Shown: one piece after another, positions 56,753-64,000 of the stretch
Position numbering within the stretch: position 1 is the stretch's first letter
Layout: each line of letters opens with the position of its first letter
Source: Mycobacterium asiaticum
Lineage (GTDB): Bacteria; Actinomycetota; Actinomycetes; Mycobacteriales; Mycobacteriaceae
NCBI RefSeq assembly: GCF_001673315.1
Contig: NZ_LZLQ01000066.1
Coordinates: 1-64,000, forward strand
Length of the DNA stretch: 64,000 bases
Direction: 5' to 3'
Notes under the pieces: generated by a model
Seen by the model: the letters and a program-made list of their open reading frames with translations, nothing else
Told to the model about the DNA's origin: nothing
Databases searched by the model: none
Made by a program: the position numbers and the translations under genes

Positions 56753-57600
56753 GCGGACGCTGCTTGTGTTGCTGTGCCGGGGGGTTCGACAACGTCACGG
56801 ATGGCTGGGCCGGCGTAATAACTGCCGGGGTAGCAGATCAGTTGTGCGCGCGCGGCGCGTAGCAACGCCAATGGTCCCTGCAGCAGGTAGCGACGGGCCA
56901 GTCGGCGCGGTTCGCGGCTCAATCGGTAGAACCACTCCAGTCCGCTGCGCTGCATCCAGGCGGGGGCGCGTCGGGTCATGCCGGCGAGAAAGTCGATGGC
57001 CCCGCCCGACGGCAGAAAAACCCGGGCGCCCGTGGCGTGCCCGTGCCGGTCGACCCACAGTTCCTGGCGTGGCTTTCCCAGGCTGACCACGAGAATGTCG
57101 GTGCGCGCGGCACGGATGGCGGAGCAGAATGTTTCCGCGTCTGATTCGACATCCTCGGGCGTTGGTGCCCACATTCCCGAGACGATCAGTGCTGGATAGC
57201 GCTCCTGTAGGTATCGCGACAGCAGTTGATGGGTTCGGCTACTGCCGCCGAAGAATCCGACCCGCTGGCCGTTGGCTTCGGCCAGCGCCAGCACCGCCGG
57301 GAGGAGGTCGGCACCGGTGACCCGAGGCCACGGCTTCGCGGTCAACAGTTGCCCGCGCCAGGCGATCGGCATGCCGTCGGCCAACAACAGCCAATCCAGC
57401 ATGCCGTTGGGGGCGGCGCCTGCGGTGCGGAAATGATGCAGATGGTCGAGGTTGACCGATCCCACTGCCAAGCCGCGACCGGACCGCGACTGGAGGTGAG
57501 AGGCGATGAGCGCCAACACTTCGTCGGCGTCGCAGCGTTCTACGATGCTGCCGCTGACGACCATGCGTACGGCGGCTGCGGGCAGCGTGTCGTGAGCCAT
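56749..57600 (-). CDS. WecG/TagA/CpsF-family glycosyltransferase (GT26)
   Basis: 283 residues. GT26 landmarks: VGSVNLDHLHHFR, LLADGMPIAWRG, RVGFFGGSSRTHQL, VSLGKPRQELWVDRHG and ARVFLPSGGAIDFLAG. Such enzymes add the second sugar to a lipid carrier. ATG at 57600; the 36-bp gap to the RmlC-like gene has no other feature. Confidence 0.9.
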   Translation of the reverse strand: MAHDTLPAAAVRMVVSGSIVERCDADEVLALIASHLQSRSGRGLAVGSVNLDHLHHFRTAGAAPNGMLDWLLLADGMPIAWRGQLLTAKPWPRVTGADLLPAVLALAEANGQRVGFFGGSSRTHQLLSRYLQERYPALIVSGMWAPTPEDVESDAETFCSAIRAARTDILVVSLGKPRQELWVDRHGHATGARVFLPSGGAIDFLAGMTRRAPAWMQRSGLEWFYRLSREPRRLARRYLLQGPLALLRAARAQLICYPGSYYAGPAIRDVVEPPGTATQAASA

Positions 57601-57636
57601 GTCCGACCTATGCCAGACGTTCGTCGCTGTGGTTGA

Positions 57637-58176
57637 TCATGATGCCTCGCCCGCCAATAGCGGCCAGCTGGCGTCTTTTTCGGAGATGACCGTGACGGGT
57701 AGCGGCCACTCGATCCCGAATTCCGGCTCATTCCAACGGAAGTTCTGCTCGCTGTCCGGCTGGTACGGCCCGCTGATCTGATAGAGGATCTCGGTGTCAT
57801 CGGTGAGTGTTTGGAACCCGTGCGCGACGTACGGGGGCAGGAACAGCGCGCGGCGGTTGTCGGCGCTCAACTCCACCATCACGTGCTTGCCGTACGTCGG
57901 CGACTCGGGCCGCACGTCCACGGCGACATCGGCAATTGCACCGCGAATGCAGCGCACCAGCTTGGCCTCGGCGTGTGGTGGCACCTGGCGGTGCAGTCCG
58001 CGCACCGTGCCGCGAGTCTGGTTGAAGCAGATGCTGGTTTGGGCGACGTCGGGAATCAGCCCGTGCCGGGCGAATTCCGCAGCGCAGAAAACCCGGGTGA
58101 AAAACCCGCGGTGGTCACGGTGTGGCTCGATGTCGACGATCGTCACGCCAGCGACCTGCGTGGGCGTGTATTTCAT
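57637..58176 (-). CDS. RmlC-like NDP-sugar 3,5-epimerase
   Basis: 179 residues of cupin fold. Catalytic His in VRGLHRQVPPHAEAKLVRC, and Tyr in ILYQISGPYQPDSEQ, with DVRPESPTYGKHVMVEL. It epimerises a 4-keto-6-deoxy sugar. It is shorter at the N-terminus than many RmlC only by little. ATG at 58176; the long upstream frame is a shadow of the PIG-L gene. No 4,6-dehydratase gene is in the window. Confidence 0.88.
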   Translation of the reverse strand: MKYTPTQVAGVTIVDIEPHRDHRGFFTRVFCAAEFARHGLIPDVAQTSICFNQTRGTVRGLHRQVPPHAEAKLVRCIRGAIADVAVDVRPESPTYGKHVMVELSADNRRALFLPPYVAHGFQTLTDDTEILYQISGPYQPDSEQNFRWNEPEFGIEWPLPVTVISEKDASWPLLAGEAS

Positions 58177-58232
58177 ACGGATCCCCCTGTTATCCCCTCG
58201 GTATTCGCATTGCGGTGCGATTCGGACATGCG

Positions 58233-58898
58233 CTATGGGTTGCAGTGACCGGCGATCTGACCCAAGACCAGCTTTTCCACCACGAACGCTTCGGCGTAAC
58301 GGGATCGGCTCTGGACGCCCCGGATCCGCATGAGGCCGAGAAATGTCTCCTCGTCGAACCAGTCCCGTCCCGTCTGCGACGGATAGCACTGCGTCAGAAG
58401 GTGTGCCTTCTGCAACCCCGCCTCGGTCGAAACCGGTACGTAAAGCGAGGGATTGGGCAGATCCGACTCCCACTTGAGAATCTCGTAGCCCAGGACGAGA
58501 TGCGCGCGAAATTCAGTCGGAATGAGTTCACCGAGTAAGCGATGATCCTGGTGGTGGTCGGCTCGCTGCGGACCGAGTACCAGATCCGGTTCGCAACTGC
58601 GACGGAACTCGGCGAGCCGGCGCTTGACGGCACCCCAATGCTCCGGCAACCGGCCGTCGGGTAGGTCGGCCACCGTCAACCGCACGTCGGCTCGCGGAAA
58701 AAACGCGGCGAAGGCGCTCTTCTCCTCGATCTCGCGTTCGGTGCCGGCGCCGGTCAGCACCAGTGCGTGAATAACGAGACCGGGACGGGCGCTGGCGATC
58801 TGGGCCAGTGTTGCGCCGGCGCCGATGAGGATGTCATCGCAGTGAGCACCGATGACGGCGACCGACCGGACGTCGTCGCCGAAGGTCATGGGGTTCAT
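58233..58898 (-). CDS. PIG-L family deacetylase
   Basis: 221 residues from ATG 58898 (overlaps the next gene stop as ATGA). PIG-L/LmbE zinc motif: GAHCDDILIGAGATLA (usual AHPDDE; the Glu is Ile here) and DHHQDH (HxxDH). It would remove an acetyl from a sugar or maturing metabolite; common in cyanobacterial and actinobacterial sugar clusters next to cytidylyltransferases. A longer start at 58940 is possible but adds no conserved sequence. Confidence 0.85.
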   Translation of the reverse strand: MNPMTFGDDVRSVAVIGAHCDDILIGAGATLAQIASARPGLVIHALVLTGAGTEREIEEKSAFAAFFPRADVRLTVADLPDGRLPEHWGAVKRRLAEFRRSCEPDLVLGPQRADHHQDHRLLGELIPTEFRAHLVLGYEILKWESDLPNPSLYVPVSTEAGLQKAHLLTQCYPSQTGRDWFDEETFLGLMRIRGVQSRSRYAEAFVVEKLVLGQIAGHCNP

Positions 58899-59692
58899 GC
58901 CGGCTGTGCTGTTGGCTGCGCTGTTTCCCAGGCCGCCCACGGGCGGATGCCGCGGTTGTAGTCGGCGTCGAGTTCAGCGCGTTCCTTGAAGGTGTCGGCC
59001 GGCTTCCAGAACCCATCGTGCTGGTAACCCACCAGTCGTCCGGTCCCGGCCAGCGCCATGCAGGCGTCGCCGACCAGGTCGCCGTTCTCCGGGATCAGGT
59101 CGATCACATCTTGACGAAGCACGAAGTAGCCGCCGTTGACCCAGATGGGGAACTTGGCGATCGGTGCTATCTCTTTGATGTCGCCGTCGGTGCCGACATC
59201 CACGCAGTGGAACGACGACTGTGGCGGCACCACGAGCATCGACGCCGAGGCACCGCCGGCGTGGAAGCGTTCAATCATGGTGTCCAGCGGCGCGTCGGTG
59301 AGCACGTCGGCGTAGTTGGCCAGGAAGTACTCGTCGTCACCGAGGTACTTGCGCACTCGTCGCAGGCGCTCGCCAATGGGTGATTCCAATCCGGTGTCTA
59401 CGAACGTGATGGTCCAGTCGGACATGTCGGATTCCAGCAGTTCGACTTCACCGCCGCGCATGACGAAATCATTGGATTCGGTTTCGCGGTAATTGACGAA
59501 GAACTCTTTGACGAGCGCCTGGCCATATCCCAGGCACAGGATGAATTCCTTGTGGCCGTAGTGCGCGTAATAGCGCATCACGTGCCACAAGAGGGGTCTT
59601 GGCCCGACCATTTGCAGCGGTTTGGGGACGAGGTCGCCGTCGGCGCTGCGCATCCGCATGCCGTACCCGCCGCAAAACAATACGACCTTCAT
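58895..59692 (-). CDS. rfbF: Glucose-1-phosphate cytidylyltransferase-like nucleotidyltransferase
   Basis: 265 residues. Nucleotide motif VVLFCGGYGMRMRSADGDLVPKPL, KEFILCLGYGQALVKEFF, ANYADVLTDAPLDTMI, WVNGGYFVLRQDVIDL and DGFWKPADTFKE match RfbF-type enzymes, which make CDP-glucose from CTP and glucose-1-phosphate for branched or deoxy sugars. ATG at 59692. First gene of the minus-strand sugar operon, with an AT-rich promoter region upstream. Confidence 0.87.
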   Translation of the reverse strand: MKVVLFCGGYGMRMRSADGDLVPKPLQMVGPRPLLWHVMRYYAHYGHKEFILCLGYGQALVKEFFVNYRETESNDFVMRGGEVELLESDMSDWTITFVDTGLESPIGERLRRVRKYLGDDEYFLANYADVLTDAPLDTMIERFHAGGASASMLVVPPQSSFHCVDVGTDGDIKEIAPIAKFPIWVNGGYFVLRQDVIDLIPENGDLVGDACMALAGTGRLVGYQHDGFWKPADTFKERAELDADYNRGIRPWAAWETAQPTAQPA

Positions 59693-59799
59693 GTCATGCC
59701 CCCCTCGATGGCCGAACGCAATCCGTTTCCCCCAGGCGGCCACTGAGCAGCGGCTGCCGCGACAGCGAACGTTTGGAAACTCATCCGCTGCCTGAATCT

Positions 59800-59815
59800 A
59801 AGTATACATACTTTT
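59800..59815. promoter_or_regulatory. AT-rich palindrome upstream of the sugar operon
   Basis: AAGTATACATACTTTT contains AAGTAT and ATACTT, perfect inverted arms around AC. It lies 108 bp upstream of the rfbF start. A near-copy (one mismatch) sits 123 bp before the PE start at 61631. The surrounding 60 bp is unusually AT-rich for this genome. Likely a shared regulator site; the factor is not identified. Confidence 0.6.
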
Positions 59816-59910
59816 AGAATGAAGTAAAGCAATTTTGATAACTTTGAGTATGCAGACCGGTTGGATTCGACGAGCGGGGATCGACTAGCGATTTGTTTGG
59901 TCCCGGGTTG

Positions 59911-59958
59911 ATCAAAACGGCCATCAAAACGGCCATCAAAACGGCCTTCGAAACGGCC
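59911..59958. repeat. 12-bp tandem repeat array
   Basis: ATCAAAACGGCC is repeated three times in a row, with a fourth, altered unit (TTCGAAACGGCC). It fills part of the 346-bp gap between the rfbF start and the PPE stop, which has no gene. The function is unknown; slippage is the likely origin. Confidence 0.8.
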
Positions 59959-60038
59959 GATCCGCCGTACACCGAGTGCCGGAACACGCCTACCTCGCGC
60001 TCCGGACGCCACCGAACCCAGCGTCATCATCGGTCGAC

Positions 60039-61193
60039 TCAGACGGTGCCGTATCCGGCTGACGGCGGCTGTGCCATCACTGTGGGAACCATCCCGTAGC
60101 GGGGACCGGCGCCCGGGCCTTGAGCCGCCACGCCGCGCGGTATTCCGCCCAATAGGCTCGGCGGCACCGTTCCCATCCCGCTGCCGCCGCCAGCGCCCGG
60201 CAGCGCAGAACTGATGCCGGTCAGGTGGGCGTTAGGAATCACGCTGGTCCAGGCCGCGGGGACGGACAATGAGCCGAGGCTGGCGGCCTGACCCATCGCG
60301 CCCAGCGCACCCGCGCCGGCCGCTTCGGCACCCGCGGCTGCTGCCTCTGCGGCACCGGCCGCCACTTCGGCGGCCTGCTGCGCCGCGGCCGCCGTCAGGC
60401 CCTGCATGGTCTGGGCAATGCCCAGCAAACTGCTCAGCGCGAACAGCGGCATGACGGCGATGTTGAGGTAGTTGGCCATATCGCCGCTGGAGGTCGGTAT
60501 CGGCATCCCTGCCGCTGCTGTGGGCGCGCTGCTCAGCGAGGCCGGCGTCGACATGCCGCGCAGGGTCGTCGGCACCGAATTGACCAGCGAGGCCAGTTTC
60601 GTCTGCGTCGCCGCGGCCTCCCCGGTGGTTTGCGACACCGCGGCGGCCTGGGCGGCCGTGCCCGCAGGGTTGGTGACCTGGGGTGGAGCTTGAAAAGGCG
60701 TCAGGGCGGAGGCCGATGCCGAACCCGCGGCGTAGCTATACATCGCCGCGGCATCCTGAGCCCACATTTCGCTGTAGTGGGCTTCGATCGCCGCGATCGC
60801 GGGCGAGTTCTGACCGAAGAAGTTTGTCGCGACCATCGTTGCCAGCAACACCCGGTTGGCCGTGACCACACCGGGTGGAACCGTCATCGCGTAGGCCGCC
60901 TCGTACGCGCTGACGGCGGTCCTGGCCTGGGCGGCAGCTTCCTCCGCCTGCGCGGCGGTTGCGCTCATCCAGACCGCGTAAGGGGACGCAGCGCCTGCCG
61001 CGGCGATTGCCGCAGGTCCCAGCCAGGGGCCGCTGGTCAGCCCGGAGATCGTGGCGGCATATGCCGACGCCGCCGCTCGCAATTCGGTAGCCAACTCGTC
61101 CCACGCGAAGGAAGCGCTCAGCAGTGGGCCGGCCCCCGCACCGCTGTACATGCGCGCGGAATTGATTTCCGGTGGCAGTGCGCCGAAATCCAT
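60039..61193 (-). CDS. PPE family protein (PPE-SVP type)
   Basis: 384 residues beginning [20 protein letters not shown] (PPE motif), with WLGPA at the helical tip (WxG) in the first 180 residues, and GSLSVPAAW near 300, the SVP signature. C-terminal region is Ala/Gly/Pro-rich with no TM. Secreted through an ESX (type VII) system with its PE partner. Starts 15 bp after the PE stop. Confidence 0.93.
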   Translation of the reverse strand: MDFGALPPEINSARMYSGAGAGPLLSASFAWDELATELRAAASAYAATISGLTSGPWLGPAAIAAAGAASPYAVWMSATAAQAEEAAAQARTAVSAYEAAYAMTVPPGVVTANRVLLATMVATNFFGQNSPAIAAIEAHYSEMWAQDAAAMYSYAAGSASASALTPFQAPPQVTNPAGTAAQAAAVSQTTGEAAATQTKLASLVNSVPTTLRGMSTPASLSSAPTAAAGMPIPTSSGDMANYLNIAVMPLFALSSLLGIAQTMQGLTAAAAQQAAEVAAGAAEAAAAGAEAAGAGALGAMGQAASLGSLSVPAAWTSVIPNAHLTGISSALPGAGGGSGMGTVPPSLLGGIPRGVAAQGPGAGPRYGMVPTVMAQPPSAGYGTV

Positions 61194-61208
61194 CGCAGTC
61201 CCCGCGCG

Positions 61209-61508
61209 TCAGCCGGCCGCAGCCGCGTTGCCGGCCTCGGTCTCGGCATAGGAAGCCGAACTGACCCGCATGACGTCGACGAACATCTGGTGGATCGCCG
61301 CTGCCTGCGCGCTCACGGCCTGATAGAGCTGGCCTTGGGCAGCAAATTGCATGGCGGTGAGCGCGGACACCTCGTCTGCGGCCGCCGGCACGACGGCCGT
61401 GGTGGGCACTGCGGCGGTGGCGCTGCCGGTGCTCACGGAGATGCCGATGCCTTGCAAGGTGTTGGCCGATGCGGCCAAGGCTTCTGGCTGTGTGGTCACG
61501 AACGACAT
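61209..61508 (-). CDS. PE family protein
   Basis: 99 residues, the PE domain only: MSFVTTQPEALAASANTLQG and a C-terminal YAETE (YxxxD/E secretion signal). It pairs with the PPE protein downstream for ESX secretion. ATG at 61508 with GGGGGAGCCTCAA before it. The 120 bp upstream include the palindrome at 61631. Confidence 0.93.
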   Translation of the reverse strand: MSFVTTQPEALAASANTLQGIGISVSTGSATAAVPTTAVVPAAADEVSALTAMQFAAQGQLYQAVSAQAAAIHQMFVDVMRVSSASYAETEAGNAAAAG

Positions 61509-61630
61509 TTGAGGCTCCCCCTACCCGAACTTTCGGCTGGTGACGAGGGTTGCGGTCATTGGTAGTGAGCAATACGTGGAGATCAGACCCGTTGAACTCC
61601 CCGAACCAAACTACAACCCTGCTAAAAGGC

Positions 61631-61646
61631 AACTATACATACTTTT
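61631..61646. promoter_or_regulatory. AT-rich palindrome upstream of PE/PPE
   Basis: AACTATACATACTTTT is a near-identical copy (one mismatch) of the site at 59800. Both are followed, 27-37 bp to the right, by TTTGAG and then ATGCAGAC (59843 and 59850; 61684 and 61695), with a 10-bp difference in spacing (one helical turn). Position, 123 bp before PE, mirrors the 108 bp at rfbF. Confidence 0.6.
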
Positions 61647-61906
61647 CGGACGATGCCAAGGGTGGCGATGGGCTTTTAGTATTTTTGAGCCGTCGATGCA
61701 GACATGTTGGCGCGGAAGGCCGCGGTAGGGGGCGTACCTTGATAACCTCTCTGATGGCGCGCTCCGGGTGGCGTCGGCACAACGGCGACTAGGCAACAGC
61801 TGACGAAGCGGCCACATGTCTAGGAAAGGCATCGCAATGGTGAAGGTGATCGCTCGACGAAACGGCCGTTGCCGCAAGACGCGGTCCGGCGAGTCTCGCG
61901 GGCCAT

Positions 61907-62584
61907 ATGTCGACTGAATCGGCCGACGGACGAGCAGATACCACCCGGCAACAGATTCTGCGGGCCGCCGCCCACCAATTCGCCCGCCGCGCCTACCACG
62001 ACGTCGGACTGGACGACATCCTGGCCGAAGCCGCATTGACCAAGGGTGCGATGTACTTCCACTTCCGGTCCAAGCACGCGCTGGCGGTGGCGATCATCGA
62101 ACAACACAAGGATGAAGGGCGGGCCGCCGTCGAGGACCTGTTGGCTCGTCAGCTGTCGGGCCTGGAAACCCTGATCGATTTCTGCTATCTGGCAGCGGTA
62201 CGGGACATCAGCCAGGACGTGGCCAGAGCCGCATCGCACCTCATCGAGTCGGTAGGCCGTACCGAGGGGCTGCAGGCCCAACTGCTGGGCGGCTGGACTG
62301 AGATGCTGGCCCACGTCGTCAAGCGCGCGATCGCCGAGGGTGATGTTGTCGAGGGATGGGACCCACGCGACATCGCGCGCTTGATCGTTTCGATGTACAT
62401 GGGGTTACGCCAGACCAGCGACCTCGACGATGCGCAACGGTATCTAGTCGACCTGGAGAAGAACTGCATGCTGGTGCTGGCAGGCATTCTGCAACCCGAC
62501 CGGCTCGACTACTTCAAGCAGTTCATCAGGCGACGCACCCATCTGGCGACCAATTCACTGGCGGCCGCTGCTCCCGCCCAGTGA
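61907..62584 (+). CDS. TetR regulator, ScbR-like autoregulator-receptor type
   Basis: 225 residues. HTH: RQQILRAAAHQFARRAYHDVGLDDILAEAALTKGAMYFHFRSKHALA, the form found in gamma-butyrolactone receptors (TKGAxYxHFxSKxALA). The C-terminal ligand pocket (LIDFCYLAAVRDISQDVARA) is long. It is divergent from PE/PPE and precedes a second related TetR by 141 bp, so it may control the PE/PPE or sugar promoters. Confidence 0.85.
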   Translation: MSTESADGRADTTRQQILRAAAHQFARRAYHDVGLDDILAEAALTKGAMYFHFRSKHALAVAIIEQHKDEGRAAVEDLLARQLSGLETLIDFCYLAAVRDISQDVARAASHLIESVGRTEGLQAQLLGGWTEMLAHVVKRAIAEGDVVEGWDPRDIARLIVSMYMGLRQTSDLDDAQRYLVDLEKNCMLVLAGILQPDRLDYFKQFIRRRTHLATNSLAAAAPAQ

Positions 62585-62724
62585 CGACACCGGTACGGTT
62601 TGGCACGCACCAACGAAAACAAGCTATGAACGGCTGCTAGTCTTGACCGGCTGACCAGGAACAACGACTTACGGCGCTCCGGATTTAACCGGATCGACAT
62701 CATTGTGGAGGTGCGGAAAGGGCG

Positions 62725-63411
62725 ATGGCGCGCCAGGTACGGTCCGAGGTAACCCGGCGGAAGATTCTCGACGCCGCGATCGATGTCTTCGGCGAGGTGG
62801 GGTACGCGGCCGCTGGCTGGGGCACCATCATCGAGCGGACTGGCATGACCAAAGGTGCGCTCTACCACCACTTCGATTCCAAAGAGGCCCTTGCGTCCGA
62901 CATCATCGACGAGGGAACCGAGGTGCTCGTCGGTGCTTTCCGCAGTGTGTGCGGCTCAGCGTCGCCGGCACTGGAGAACATGATCCACGGAACTTTCGCC
63001 ATCGCGCAGGTGCTCACCTCGGACAAGACCGCCCAGGCCGCCGAGCAGTTGATCGCCGCATTGGCCGGATTCAACGACGCGGCGGCGCGCTGCTGTGCCA
63101 GCTGGATCGCCGAGATGACCGTCCAGGCCAGGCGGGCGATCGCGGAGGGGGACCTGCGCGCCGACATCGACCCGGAAGTCCTCAGCGAATCGATCGTGGG
63201 GGCCATGTTCGGCGCGCGGATGCTCTCCATTTCGATGTCACGCATCCGCAGCGGTGACGAGCTCAACAGCCGATTGAGTCAGTTATGGATGTTGCTGTTG
63301 CCCGGCATCGCGGCCGAAGCCTCGCTGCCGTATTTTCAACAGTTTCTGGCCCGCGAGGCCCTTCGTCACACCAGGTCCGCGGCGACTGCGGCTGCCGGAG
63401 CCGAAAACTAA
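62725..63411 (+). CDS. TetR regulator, ScbR-like autoregulator-receptor type (second copy)
   Basis: 228 residues. HTH: RRKILDAAIDVFGEVGYAAAGWGTIIERTGMTKGALYHHFDSKEALA. Same class as the previous gene but only weakly similar outside the HTH, so not a recent duplicate. ATG at 62725 follows GTGCGGAAAGGGCG. Convergent with the acetyltransferase, stops 3 bp apart. The 141 bp between the two TetR genes shows no clear palindrome. Confidence 0.85.
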   Translation: MARQVRSEVTRRKILDAAIDVFGEVGYAAAGWGTIIERTGMTKGALYHHFDSKEALASDIIDEGTEVLVGAFRSVCGSASPALENMIHGTFAIAQVLTSDKTAQAAEQLIAALAGFNDAAARCCASWIAEMTVQARRAIAEGDLRADIDPEVLSESIVGAMFGARMLSISMSRIRSGDELNSRLSQLWMLLLPGIAAEASLPYFQQFLAREALRHTRSAATAAAGAEN

Positions 63412-63414
63412 TCG

Positions 63415-63978
63415 CTACGCGCTGACGACGCTGAGGCGGCGATCTTTGATGATTCGCGCCGGAACGCCGGCGACGTCGACGTCGTCGGGAACCGGTTTGG
63501 TGACTACCGCTCCCGCGTAGATGCCCACGCGACTGCCTACATCGGCACCGAGCACCATGGCGCCGGGAAAGATGAAAACATCGTCGCCGATGGTGGGGTA
63601 TTCCCCCGGGCGGCCTTCACCGATGGTCACCCCTTGGTGGATGCGGCAGTTGGCGCCGATTTTGGCTCGGTGGTGGACGTGGACCCAGCCGACGTGGGCC
63701 ACCGAAAGGCCGGGGCCGAACGCGTTGAGCGGAATGCCGAATCCGAGCTTTTCGCCTAGAAATTTGAGCCGTAGCCGGAGGTAGGCGGCCACCAGGTGAC
63801 CAGCCGGCGTGCGGGCGGTGTTGGTCCAGTATTCCGTCTTGCGCAGCATGCGCTGGAAGTAAGGCGCGCGATGCATGATCCGATAGCGATGCCGCCAACG
63901 GTCTAAGCCTTGAGCATGCAAGTCAGCCGCGAGGTACGACTCCAAGTCGTTGCGAGTCCTGATCATTCGCAAAACCAT
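63415..63978 (-). CDS. Serine O-acetyltransferase-like hexapeptide acetyltransferase
   Basis: 187 residues from ATG 63978 (63966 is the alternative). Left-handed beta-helix repeats (IGANCRIHQGVTIGEGRPGEYPTIGDDV) and VHVHHRAKIGANC near the active-site His (AHVGWVHVHH). Family CysE/LacA-like. In this place it may O-acetylate a sugar of the polysaccharide rather than serine. Its promoter lies beyond the window edge. Confidence 0.8.
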   Translation of the reverse strand: MVLRMIRTRNDLESYLAADLHAQGLDRWRHRYRIMHRAPYFQRMLRKTEYWTNTARTPAGHLVAAYLRLRLKFLGEKLGFGIPLNAFGPGLSVAHVGWVHVHHRAKIGANCRIHQGVTIGEGRPGEYPTIGDDVFIFPGAMVLGADVGSRVGIYAGAVVTKPVPDDVDVAGVPARIIKDRRLSVVSA

Positions 63979-64000
63979 ACAACAGGTATCTAAAAGTTGG

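Noticed and set aside
61816..61917. Small basic open frame of 33 codons before the first ScbR-like TetR
   Set aside because: Overlaps the TetR start in another frame, with no ribosome binding site or known homologue type that can be judged from sequence.

Overview
The window is GC-rich chromosomal DNA from a Mycobacterium, most likely a non-tuberculous species of the slow-growing lineage. This rests on the conserved order of genes known from M. tuberculosis (rpmF-mprA-mprB-pepD-moaB2-mscL, then homologues of Rv0990c-Rv0996, Rv0998-Rv1005c), a PE/PPE pair, a 13E12-type DUF222/HNH gene, mycobacterial lipoprotein families and the ars/cadI module. Locus names are recalled from the M. tuberculosis map; no search was run.

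Layout. 1-1405: an AtuA-like (Rv0976c-type) gene on the minus strand whose 3' part is present in the wrong orientation, so the gene looks broken by a small inversion or an assembly fold-back. 1744-13140: conserved core (L32; the MprAB envelope-stress system with its HtrA-like protease PepD; MoaB2; MscL; a SAF-domain protein; the FmdB-like Ruc protein; 5-formyl-THF cyclo-ligase; GalU; the gephyrin-like Glp, a RimJ-type acetyltransferase and the Glp receptor GlpR; tRNA-Ala). 13141-24500: an accessory block inserted, relative to M. tuberculosis, directly after tRNA-Ala. It holds a P450/SDR/unknown operon with a divergent TetR and two operator copies, an arsenic module (arsR, cadI/arsI, ACR3), a diiron protein/TetR pair with a perfect palindrome, a hydrolase, an AraC regulator and a methyltransferase. 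24509-34699: conserved core again (cAMP-regulated lysine acetyltransferase, two DUF5642 lipoproteins, AlkB-like dioxygenase, ArcA, protein O-mannosyltransferase, RsmI, a repetitive secreted protein like Rv1004c, PabB).

34747-64000: a second accessory region. It opens with an ECF41-type sigma factor co-transcribed with an FAD oxidoreductase behind a candidate autoregulated promoter, then an FkbM methyltransferase. From about 38 kb to the window end lies what looks like a complete Wzx/Wzy-type extracellular polysaccharide locus. On the plus strand: a GAF-GGDEF-EAL c-di-GMP enzyme, a DUF4832 lipoprotein, a Wzz-like chain-length protein with a degenerate P-loop, an O-antigen-ligase/Wzy-like polymerase, a GT4 and an FkbM methyltransferase. 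A 13E12 HNH gene follows. On the minus strand, read from 59.7 kb down: a glucose-1-phosphate cytidylyltransferase-like enzyme, a PIG-L deacetylase, an RmlC-like epimerase, a WecG/TagA glycosyltransferase, a polyprenyl-phosphate glycosylphosphotransferase, a flippase, a GT2-GT4 fusion, two zinc-finger C-methyltransferases and a GT4. Upstream sit a PE/PPE pair, two TetR regulators resembling gamma-butyrolactone receptors, and a hexapeptide acetyltransferase.

The main inference is that this mycobacterium makes a lipid-linked, flipped and polymerised surface polysaccharide containing a branched (C-methylated), possibly CDP-linked sugar, with c-di-GMP and autoregulator-type TetR control nearby. 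A shared AT-rich palindrome upstream of both the minus-strand sugar operon and the PE/PPE operon suggests common control.
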